DNA of 6,939 nt, taken from an uncultured Spirochaetales bacterium. GTDB lineage: Bacteria; Spirochaetota; Spirochaetia; Sphaerochaetales; Sphaerochaetaceae. The position numbers were made by a program, and so were the translations under genes. How positions within the stretch are numbered: position 1 is the first letter of the stretch; each line of letters starts with the position of its first letter. Shown in pieces: positions 1 through 5,689 of the stretch. The stretch covers positions 1 through 6,939 of the forward strand of contig CAMZGJ010000062.1 in assembly GCA_947306375.1 (NCBI GenBank). The letters are read 5' to 3'. A model generated the notes under the pieces. It did not search any database. It saw nothing but the letters and a program-made list of their open reading frames with translations, and was not told the DNA's origin.

Positions 1-484
1 ACTCCTTGTCCATGTTTCCCTGAACCAGGAAGTTTTTGGATACGGTGTCTATGATTTCACCCACAGTAGTGTCTACTTTGACAAGGGTCACATCCTTCAA
101 CTGCTCCATTCTGGAATCAAGGTCAATAAGGTCAAAAACCTCTCCCAGGGTCACGCTCTTGCCGAACTGGTAGGCAGCAAGGCTTGTATCCTTGACGGAC
201 TCATTCAGGGCGTACAGCAGATCTCCGACCGTGAAGAAGTAAAGATCCTTCTTGCGCAGGGCCTCAAATGAATTGGATGTCTCAAGAACCCCCAGAATCT
301 CACCGAGGGAGATTTTGGCTTCAATGGTACGGTTTCGGACTTCCTGATAGGAGTCCGATTCCCGGAACTTGCTGTAGAGATCGCCGACTGAGGCGGAGAT
401 GCTTACGGGCTTGTCGCGCAGCTCTTTCATGACGCTGCTTTCCTTGTTTTCAAGGATTTCGACTATGCGGCCCACTGTGATTGT
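1..484 (-). repeat. Six tandem 26-29 residue protein repeats in the permease
   Basis: Within the permease, a motif [T/S]-[V/L]-G-[E/D/R]-[I/L/V] starts at residues 252, 281, 308, 334, 361 and 389 (intervals 29, 27, 26, 27 and 28). Examples are TVGRIVEIL, SLGEILGVL, TLGEVFDLI and TVGEIIDTV. Each unit reads as a short hydrophobic strand, the T-V-G-E turn, then an amphipathic helix, often ending in L-R/K-D/K. The DNA copies are diverged, so this is an old protein-level repeat and not a recent duplication. By position after the fifth membrane segment it should lie on the outer face of the membrane. The array may continue past the left edge. I do not recognise the repeat family. Confidence 0.75.
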
Positions 485-1231
485 GCCGCCGATTTCATTG
501 TTCCTCATGTTGCTCACGGCATTCCATACGGTGGCCGAGGGCAGGTTGTTGAAGTCCGCCTGCGCGTTGATGCACTTGAGGCCGTAGTTTGAGATTGTGA
601 TTTTTGTGAAGGCCCTGCTCCATGAGGGAAGGTTTGTGAAGAATCCGCCGGAGAAGACCAGCTGGAAGATGAGCACAAACGGCATTATGGTCATGGCGGT
701 TGTGGTTGAGCGTGAGATTGCGGAGAACCAGAGCGCCATCATGTCGGAAGCGTATGTTATGAAGAAGATTGAGATGCCCAGCTCCACAGTCATGTTGTTG
801 ATTATTAATCCGGCCGCAGGGATTTTGACGCCCATGCGGATAAAGACAAACAGCGTGAGGGCTGCCTGCACCATGCATAAGATGGCCTGATAGAGCATGT
901 GGGACATTATGTAGGATGAGATGTGCATGCCCGAGCGGTGCTCGCGCTTGATTACATCGCGCTCACGGCAGATGACCTGGATTGAGTTGAAACAGCCGTT
1001 CCAGATGGCCACGCACACCAGTGCAAAGGAGCCCTTGAGTGTGCCTTCCATGGTGACAAAGAAGTCTCTGCGCACCACAAGCGCCACAAGGGCGGAGATG
1101 AGGATGGCCATGGGGAAGACCTTCCACTCATTCTGGTAAACGAACATTCTGAGGAACTTGCCCAGATAGATTCTCACCTGCTCAAGTCTGCCTCTGTGTC
1201 TTATCTTTCTTTCAATTGTCTGTTCAGCCAT
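1..1231 (-). CDS. ABC-2 (ABCG-like) transporter permease with repeat ectodomain, partial
   Basis: Integral membrane subunit of an ABC exporter; 410 codons are visible and the C-terminus lies beyond the left edge. Five hydrophobic segments are seen at about residues 38-54, 66-87, 107-132, 142-170 and 178-198. After the second comes a charged stretch with RERDVIKREHRSGM (residues 89-102), which matches the conserved RER...RE..SGM element of the ABCG/ABC2_membrane family. After the fifth, SGGFFTNLPSW (194-204) and NYGLKC (215-220) match the ABCG pattern of a loop following TM5. The expected sixth helix is not in view. Instead, residues 250-410 hold six repeats (listed separately). The ATG at 1231 overlaps the ATPase stop by 8 bases and has an AGAGG site (1242-1238) 6 bases upstream, so the two subunits are probably translationally coupled. 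The substrate cannot be told. Codons for about residues 37-300 are richer in G/C-ending forms than the neighbours. Confidence 0.85.
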   Translation of the reverse strand, partial: MAEQTIERKIRHRGRLEQVRIYLGKFLRMFVYQNEWKVFPMAILISALVALVVRRDFFVTMEGTLKGSFALVCVAIWNGCFNSIQVICRERDVIKREHRSGMHISSYIMSHMLYQAILCMVQAALTLFVFIRMGVKIPAAGLIINNMTVELGISIFFITYASDMMALWFSAISRSTTTAMTIMPFVLIFQLVFSGGFFTNLPSWSRAFTKITISNYGLKCINAQADFNNLPSATVWNAVSNMRNNEIGGTITVGRIVEILENKESSVMKELRDKPVSISASVGDLYSKFRESDSYQEVRNRTIEAKISLGEILGVLETSNSFEALRKKDLYFFTVGDLLYALNESVKDTSLAAYQFGKSVTLGEVFDLIDLDSRMEQLKDVTLVKVDTTVGEIIDTVSKNFLVQGNMDKE

Positions 1232-2612
1232 TCTGTACCTCTGCATTCTTTGCACTCTGTTCTGCAAAACGCTTTATGTATTCGTCTGCAAGGCCTTTGC
1301 CGCCCTCTTCCGTACTGTTGATGCTCATTACAATCTCCTCCATCTTTCTGGATTTGAAGAATTTGTCTGCATCTTTTACGGATCCGAAGAATGCCAGACG
1401 GCCGGTTTTATGGCTGTCCTTGGCAAGAACTATTACGTCGTCAAACAAGTCTATAACCCTGTCCGGAGTGTGGGTTATTACAATTACAATCTTTCCCTGG
1501 TCGGCAATGGCCCTGAGTTTGGTCATGAGGCTTCTTGCCATAACTCCGTCAAGGCCGGAGTCAGGTTCATCCAGGATGAAGAGCTGGGGACTTGAGAGGT
1601 ACTCCATTGCAATGGAAAGTCTCTTTTTCTGGCCTCCTGACATCTTTTCCACAAGTGAGGAGCTTGAGGCGCTCAGGCCGAAAATCTGCATTACCTCGTT
1701 TACCCTGGCAATTCTCTCCTTTGAAGAAATGACACTGGGAAGTCTGAGGAGCGCGGCATCGTCAAGGGTGTGGTAGAGGGTGTCCTTGCCCCTCATGAGC
1801 TCCTGCTGGGGCACATAACCCACCTCATACTTCATTTGCTTGTATTTTGCATAGACATCCTTTCCGTCCAGATAGACCTTTGCATCTGCCTTCTCATAGC
1901 CGTTTATGGCATTTATGAAGGTAGTTTTTCCGGAGCCGGAACCTCCCAGAAGAAGAACCATATGACCGGGCTGAAGGCTCAGCCTTATGTCCTTGAGAAG
2001 GGTTTTCTTCTGGAAGAGGTCTGTTGCAACTCTTTCCTTCAGGTCAACAGAAAGCCCCTTGTCCATAAGAACAAGGTCCTCGGTGGAAAAGCTTCTCAGG
2101 GCCTCTTCATGCTCCATCTCGGCAGTCTTGACGGGCATTTTGGTCTTTGAAAAGCCAAGCATCATTGTTCCCAGCCATCTTGTTACGGAGAAGGCAAAGA
2201 GGAAGAGCCATTTCTTCTTAAGCCGGTAAACATCAACCAGACCTATGAAGATACGGATTCTGTAAATCCAGGCAACGAACTCAATTGTAAGTATGAGCAT
2301 GGATGAAAACAAAACAAGGACATTTACGTCTGACTCATCCGTACCTATCTCAAACACGTTCATCAGTACCACAATGGCAGAACGGAGAACGGTTACGAAG
2401 AAGTAGACCCTGCCCTCCGGCTCCCTTGAGGCGCACTTTGCCAGTTTGACTTCCCTCAGGAACGGGCTGAATGCCCACCAGATGCTGATGTGGGATTTTC
2501 TGAAAACCTGTGTCAGACCTATTATGAACAGAGCCTCGAACACAACGTACACAATAACATCGGTTCCGAACAAAATTCCGAAAAAGATGTCCAGGATATC
2601 TCTCGTATTCAT
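1224..2612 (-). CDS. ABCG-like ABC transporter ATP-binding protein with N-terminal membrane domain
   Basis: 462-residue protein that should power the permease encoded next to it. Residues about 195-420 form a complete nucleotide-binding domain: Walker A GGSGSGKTT (223-231), Q-loop VPQQ (267-270), signature MSGGQKKR (324-331), Walker B LFILDEP (344-350) with catalytic E349, D-loop SGLD (352-355) and H-loop H381. The order and wording (SGGQKKRLSIAMEYL, then LDEPDSGLD) are ABCG-like. The first about 160 residues are unusual for such an ATPase: hydrophobic stretches at about 12-35, 69-88, 97-127 and 134-153, with WWAFSPFLREVKLAK (45-59) between the first two. This resembles small four-helix membrane proteins of the DUF5684 kind (inference). 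The ATG at 2612 has no Shine-Dalgarno site, but a strong promoter ends 8 bases before it, suggesting leaderless translation. The stop overlaps the permease start by 8 bases. Confidence 0.9.
   Translation of the reverse strand: MNTRDILDIFFGILFGTDVIVYVVFEALFIIGLTQVFRKSHISIWWAFSPFLREVKLAKCASREPEGRVYFFVTVLRSAIVVLMNVFEIGTDESDVNVLVLFSSMLILTIEFVAWIYRIRIFIGLVDVYRLKKKWLFLFAFSVTRWLGTMMLGFSKTKMPVKTAEMEHEEALRSFSTEDLVLMDKGLSVDLKERVATDLFQKKTLLKDIRLSLQPGHMVLLLGGSGSGKTTFINAINGYEKADAKVYLDGKDVYAKYKQMKYEVGYVPQQELMRGKDTLYHTLDDAALLRLPSVISSKERIARVNEVMQIFGLSASSSSLVEKMSGGQKKRLSIAMEYLSSPQLFILDEPDSGLDGVMARSLMTKLRAIADQGKIVIVITHTPDRVIDLFDDVIVLAKDSHKTGRLAFFGSVKDADKFFKSRKMEEIVMSINSTEEGGKGLADEYIKRFAEQSAKNAEVQNG
1238..1242 (-). 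promoter_or_regulatory. Ribosome binding site of the permease
   Basis: AGAGG on the minus strand, 6 bases before the ATG at 1231. It lies inside the end of the ATPase gene and supports the choice of the overlapping ATG (ATGGCTGA) as the permease start. Confidence 0.6.
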
Positions 2613-2620
2613 ATTAGGAA

Positions 2621-2649
2621 ATTATAGTTTCAAAGGGAGAGGTCTTCAA
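2621..2649 (-). promoter_or_regulatory. Sigma-70-type promoter for the ABC transporter genes
   Basis: On the minus strand TTGAAG (2649-2644) and a perfect TATAAT (2626-2621) are separated by exactly 17 bases. The -35 box lies in the last codons of the upstream exported-protein gene. The -10 box ends 8 bases before the ATG at 2612, so transcription would begin at about 2615-2612, giving a leader of 0-3 bases. This promoter would make the transporter pair independent of the rib/repair genes upstream. Assignment is from motif match and spacing only. Confidence 0.6.
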
Positions 2650-3142
2650 TAATCAGTTCTGCAGAGCTTTTGAAAAACCTGTAATGCCAGTAGAGCCAGG
2701 CTCCGTAGTCATCAATTCCCTCATCCACAAGGGAGTATGTGAAGCACAGTGTCCCGTCCGGGCTGACAACCGGCAGGCAGAATGTATAAGGCGTGTAAAA
2801 ACGTGAGGTGTTTATCCGGTCCAAAACCTGCGGAAGCCTGTCCCGTCCGACCTTAACGGCGGTGACGTATGTCAGATTAATAACCTTCTTTCCGAAGTCT
2901 ATGTACAATGCTCCTCCGTTCAGGTACTGAATCTGCATGGTCCAGCTCCCCGTTTTCTCATCAAGAACGCAGTTCTCGGTAAAGAAGTCAGACTCGGCTC
3001 CGAGTCCGGAGGCCTGGTAAAAGGCGTTTGCAAACCGGGAGACACGCGTATCCCCTATCTCCTCCGTGCTTCTTGCACTTACGGCGCAGGCACAGAAGAG
3101 AACTGCCGTGAAGATTAATACAGATACAACGGCTTTCTTCAT
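2630..3142 (-). CDS. Small exported protein, possibly YbjN-like
   Basis: 170-residue protein of unknown function. Residues 1-23 are a clear Sec signal peptide: MKK, a hydrophobic core (AVVSVLIFTAVLFCACA) and a signal peptidase I site at VSA (21-23). There is no good lipobox, because the residues before C18 and C20 do not fit. The mature part is about 147 residues with no membrane segment. Its C-terminal half has a run (LDRINTSRFYTPYTF, 107-121), then a strand-turn-strand around SPDG (127-130), then FTYSLVDEG and a final helix. This order recalls YbjN-type or secretion-chaperone-like domains; I regard that as a weak match. The chosen ATG has AAGGGG (3153-3148) 5 bases upstream and starts 1 base after the msrC stop, so it is probably coupled to msrC. 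An in-frame start further upstream (3271) would give a long tail before the signal peptide and is unlikely. Confidence 0.75.
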   Translation of the reverse strand: MKKAVVSVLIFTAVLFCACAVSARSTEEIGDTRVSRFANAFYQASGLGAESDFFTENCVLDEKTGSWTMQIQYLNGGALYIDFGKKVINLTYVTAVKVGRDRLPQVLDRINTSRFYTPYTFCLPVVSPDGTLCFTYSLVDEGIDDYGAWLYWHYRFFKSSAELIIEDLSL

Positions 3143-3143
3143 T

Positions 3144-3590
3144 TCAACCCCTTGCAATAAAGCTTTCAATAATCCTGCCGTATGCCAGGAACTCGGAAAC
3201 GGACTCATCCGTGAAGCGGTTTTCAACCGGACTGTCCACGTCCAGAACGCCCCAGATTTTTCCGTGGGCATGAAGCGGAACCACTATCTCGGATCTTGAT
3301 GCGCCGTCACAGGCAATATGACCGGCAAAAGAATGCACATCCGCAACCGCCAGAACCCTGTCCTGTGAAACCGCGCTTCCGCACACTCCCTTTCCAACGG
3401 GAATTTCTATGCAGGCAGGCTTACCGCAGAACGGACCCAGAACAAGTCTGCCGTCCTTCATTATGTAGAAGCCCGCCCAGTTCACATTCTCAAGCTTCTC
3501 AAACAGAAGAGCTGCGGAGTTTGCAAGATTTGCAATAAGATGAGGTACGTTTTCCGTCAGAGCCTTAAGCTCGGCTTCAATCCCGTTCAC
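3144..3590 (-). CDS. msrC: Free methionine-R-sulfoxide reductase (fRMsr, GAF fold)
   Basis: 148-residue cytosolic enzyme that reduces free L-methionine-(R)-sulfoxide, normally with thioredoxin as electron source. It is a single GAF domain. The family hallmark is intact: GPFCGKPACIEIPVGKGVCG (residues 52-71), then DVHSFAGHIACD (84-95) and SEIVVPL (100-106). Three conserved cysteines, C60, C70 and C94, have the same 10- and 24-residue spacing as C84, C94 and C118 of the E. coli enzyme, so the catalytic and resolving cysteines are present. The N-terminal LIANLANSAALLFE helix and NWAGFY strand are also typical. The start is GTG at 3590, overlapping the HAD gene stop by 4 bases (GTGA) and preceded by AAGGAG 5 bases away, which fixes it well. 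It belongs to the same run of genes as nnrD and the HAD phosphatase. Confidence 0.93.
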   Translation of the reverse strand: MNGIEAELKALTENVPHLIANLANSAALLFEKLENVNWAGFYIMKDGRLVLGPFCGKPACIEIPVGKGVCGSAVSQDRVLAVADVHSFAGHIACDGASRSEIVVPLHAHGKIWGVLDVDSPVENRFTDESVSEFLAYGRIIESFIARG

Positions 3591-4297
3591 AGAATCTCCT
3601 TTATGCTTTCAAGAGAGGGTGCAATTGCATCCGGTCTCCTTTTTCCCTCAAAAACCTTTTCAGTATACTTGCCGTACTTGTTGAAGAGAATGGTCTTCAT
3701 GCCGCTGTTCCAGGCCCCGGTCATATCGGACGTAACGGAGTCCCCTATTGCAACAATTTCATCATTCTCAATACCTGAATCAAGGATTTCCATTGCTTTG
3801 TCATAGAACTGACGTGCGGGCTTGGCCCACCCGATATCCTCGGATATGAACAGATGGGTAAAGTATTTTTTCATGTCCGCCAGCTCCAGGCGGTGAAGCT
3901 GCTGATTGTAAGGGCCGTTGCTTGCGGCGCAGACTATGTACTTAGAGCTCAGGTATTTCAGAAGGTCATACGCACCGTCAACCGGAAGGGCAAAGTTATA
4001 GATTCCGCTTCTGAAGTACTTCTCAAAGGCATGCCCGTCACACTCAAGTCCCATGGCTCTGAATACCCTGTTGAACCTCCGGTCCATCAGCTGTGCGTAG
4101 TCTATCTTCCCCTCTTCAAGCTCCTGCCAGACAAGGTCATTCTCCCTTGTGAAGATTTCCATGTATTCATCTGTAAAAGGAGGAAGACCGAACTTTTCAA
4201 AACCCTTTTCCAGAGCATGCCTCACGTATGCGTCAAAGTCGAGAATTGTGTCGTCTATGTCTATGAAAACAGCCCTGCAGTTTGAAAAATCAGACAT
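3587..4297 (-). CDS. HAD-superfamily phosphatase, YjjG/YfnB-type
   Basis: 236-residue cytosolic phosphatase of HAD subfamily I. All four motifs are visible: DIDDT with nucleophile D13 and acid/base D15; S126 in AASNG; K159 in GWAKP; and GDSVTSD (185-191) with D186 and D191 for magnesium. A helical cap lies at about residues 20-105. The SxDIGWAKP region and LHRLEL (134-139) resemble YjjG/YfnB pyrimidine nucleotidases and the related YigB group. The ATG at 4297 is chosen because GGAG (4307-4304) lies 6 bases upstream and motif I follows at the usual place. A more upstream start (4534) would add 79 unlike residues read through nnrD. It overlaps nnrD by 8 bases (ATGTCTGA) and msrC by 4. Given the rib genes just upstream, its substrate may be the phosphorylated pyrimidine intermediate of riboflavin synthesis (inference). 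A nucleotide or other sugar phosphate is equally possible from sequence alone. Confidence 0.88.
   Translation of the reverse strand: MSDFSNCRAVFIDIDDTILDFDAYVRHALEKGFEKFGLPPFTDEYMEIFTRENDLVWQELEEGKIDYAQLMDRRFNRVFRAMGLECDGHAFEKYFRSGIYNFALPVDGAYDLLKYLSSKYIVCAASNGPYNQQLHRLELADMKKYFTHLFISEDIGWAKPARQFYDKAMEILDSGIENDEIVAIGDSVTSDMTGAWNSGMKTILFNKYGKYTEKVFEGKRRPDAIAPSLESIKEIL
3596..3601 (-). promoter_or_regulatory. Ribosome binding site of msrC
   Basis: AAGGAG on the minus strand, 5 bases before a GTG codon at 3590. It lies within the last codons of the HAD phosphatase gene. It decides the non-ATG start of msrC, since no better start lies nearby. Confidence 0.75.
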
Positions 4298-5186
4298 CTT
4301 TAACTCCGTTCTCAAGATTACCACAATTAAGGACATCTCTGAAAGCCATGGGAAAGCCGCTGTCAACAAGCATATCGGCAGCCATGCAGTATTGCGTCTC
4401 ATACGGCAGAAGAAGATCCGCAGCCCTTCCGTGAAGCCATACGGAAACACACGCGGCATCAAAAGGCTCAAGACCCTGACAAAGCGTTGAACCTGCAAGA
4501 CCTGTAAGAACATCTCCGCTGCCGCCTTTTGCAAGACCGCTGTTTCCCGTTGTATTGATCATTGCCCTGCCGTCAGGAGCATAAACTTCCGTCCTGTGAG
4601 CCTTATAGACAAGAACGCATCCGTGTTCACGGGCAAAGTCTGAAGGCTTTATATCCCTTCCGTTAGTAAGAAAAGAATACTCTCCGGCATGCGGGGTCAG
4701 GATAGTGGCCCTTCCCTTTCTGGCATCCAGAACTCCAAGGTCCGTTCCAAGGGCAAAAAGCGCATCTGCATCTGCTATAACGGGCTTTTCCGTTGTTTCA
4801 AGAACCTTGAGAACAAATGAAACTGTCCTTCTGTCACGTCCCAGTCCCGGCCCTATGGCAAGGACGCTGCACTTCTCAAGACGCTCAAGCAGCGGTCCTG
4901 CTGAAGACTCCGTGAAAAAGCCTCCCTCATCAAACCCGGCAGAGGGTATGGGAAGAACCATGGCCTCCTGCAGCTTGGTTGCCGCAACACTCCACAGAGG
5001 AGCAGGAACCGCCGCATAGACAAGACCGCAGCCTGAGTGCACCGCCGCTTTTGCGGAAAGACACACGGATCCGGAGTACGGCACGCTGCCTCCTGCAATC
5101 AGGAGTCTTCCGTAGGCGTTCTTTGAGGCATTCTCATCCCTTGCCGGCAGTTTTCCGGCAACATAGGCACGGTCAATCTTCTGCAT
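4290..5186 (-). CDS. nnrD: ADP-dependent (S)-NAD(P)H-hydrate dehydratase
   Basis: 298-residue repair enzyme that converts damaged, hydrated NADH and NADPH (the S epimer) back to the active cofactors using ADP. It belongs to the ribokinase-like YjeF C-terminal (carbohydrate kinase) family. Visible motifs in order: GRLLIAGGS (26-34), IGPGLG (111-116), TPHAGE (164-169), YKAHRTEV (194-201) and the long NTTGNSGLAKGGSGDVLTG block (211-229), in which D225 is the expected catalytic base. Length fits a stand-alone dehydratase; the N-terminal epimerase domain (NnrE) found in fused YjeF proteins is absent, so the epimerase should be encoded elsewhere. The ATG at 5186 is the only plausible start: AAGGA lies only 1 base from it, which is closer than usual. 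The gene begins 17 bases after ribH and overlaps the HAD gene by 8 bases. Confidence 0.92.
   Translation of the reverse strand: MQKIDRAYVAGKLPARDENASKNAYGRLLIAGGSVPYSGSVCLSAKAAVHSGCGLVYAAVPAPLWSVAATKLQEAMVLPIPSAGFDEGGFFTESSAGPLLERLEKCSVLAIGPGLGRDRRTVSFVLKVLETTEKPVIADADALFALGTDLGVLDARKGRATILTPHAGEYSFLTNGRDIKPSDFAREHGCVLVYKAHRTEVYAPDGRAMINTTGNSGLAKGGSGDVLTGLAGSTLCQGLEPFDAACVSVWLHGRAADLLLPYETQYCMAADMLVDSGFPMAFRDVLNCGNLENGVKDV
4304..4307 (-). promoter_or_regulatory. Ribosome binding site of the HAD phosphatase
   Basis: GGAG on the minus strand, 6 bases before the ATG at 4297 and inside the end of nnrD. It settles the start of the HAD gene in favour of the short form. Confidence 0.65.
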
Positions 5187-5203
5187 GTCCTTAACAACTG
5201 TTA

Positions 5204-5677
5204 TCAGAGCTGGCTGAGAAGGTTTACCATCTCAATGGCGGAAAGTGCGCAGTCATAACCCTTGTTTCCGGATTTTGAACCTGCACGTGAAATTGCCTGC
5301 TCAATATTCTCCGTTGTGAGGATTCCGAACAGTACCGGTACACCGGTTTCAAGACCCACATGGGCAATTCCCTTTGAAACCTCATTGCAGACATAGTCAT
5401 AGTGGCTTGTGTCACCGCGGATAACGGCACCAACGCAGATAACTGCGTCATACTTTCCGCTCTTTGCCATGCGGCTTGCTACTGAGGGAATCTCAAATGC
5501 GCCGGGAACCCAGGCTGCAGTAATGTTCTCTGCCTCAACGCCGTGCCTGACAAGACCGTCAACCGCACCGCCCAGAAGCTTTGTTACAATGATTTCATTG
5601 AATCTGGATGCAACAATGCCCACTTTCATGCCCTTGGGGGCAACCACTTTTCCTTCAACTGTTCTGAAATTTGCCAT
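5204..5677 (-). CDS. ribH: 6,7-dimethyl-8-ribityllumazine synthase
   Basis: 157-residue lumazine synthase (riboflavin synthase beta chain). It joins 5-amino-6-ribitylaminopyrimidinedione with 3,4-dihydroxy-2-butanone 4-phosphate, the product of RibBA just upstream. Length is normal. Substrate-site motifs are present: SRFNE (24-28), WVPGAFEIP (56-64), [14 protein letters not shown] (83-96) with catalytic H92, and [10 protein letters not shown] (131-140) with the phosphate-binding R131. The family usually assembles as a hollow 60-subunit shell or a pentamer; which one cannot be read here. The ATG has AGGAG (5688-5684) 6 bases upstream. It starts 12 bases after ribBA and ends with two in-frame stops in a row (TGA TAA). 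Confidence 0.97.
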   Translation of the reverse strand: MANFRTVEGKVVAPKGMKVGIVASRFNEIIVTKLLGGAVDGLVRHGVEAENITAAWVPGAFEIPSVASRMAKSGKYDAVICVGAVIRGDTSHYDYVCNEVSKGIAHVGLETGVPVLFGILTTENIEQAISRAGSKSGNKGYDCALSAIEMVNLLSQL

Positions 5678-5689
5678 TTTTCTCTCCTG

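Noticed and set aside
495..878. Minus-strand frame of 127 codons inside the permease region
   Set aside because: It is out of frame with the permease, whose own frame reads through continuously from 1231 to the window edge with membrane helices and ABCG motifs; the alternative is histidine/asparagine-rich with no domain.
1216..1776. Open frame of 186 codons on the plus strand opposite the ATPase
   Set aside because: Antisense to the conserved nucleotide-binding domain, with serine-rich composition typical of a reverse-complement shadow; no family match recognised.
2613..2629. Possible terminator between the exported-protein gene and the ABC genes
   Set aside because: The 17-base gap has no hairpin; its recognisable signal is the -10 box of a promoter.
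3143..3271. Upstream extension of the exported protein through msrC
   Set aside because: It would bury a well-formed signal peptide behind 43 unrelated residues; AAGGGG before the ATG at 3142 gives a much better start.
4298..4534. Upstream extension of the HAD gene through nnrD
   Set aside because: The added residues do not belong to the HAD family, and GGAG six bases before the ATG at 4297 with motif I directly after supports the shorter form.
5192..5203. Inverted repeat TAACA-AC-TGTTA as a terminator after ribH
   Set aside because: The stem is only five mostly A-T pairs with a two-base loop and no T run follows, so it is too weak for an intrinsic terminator.
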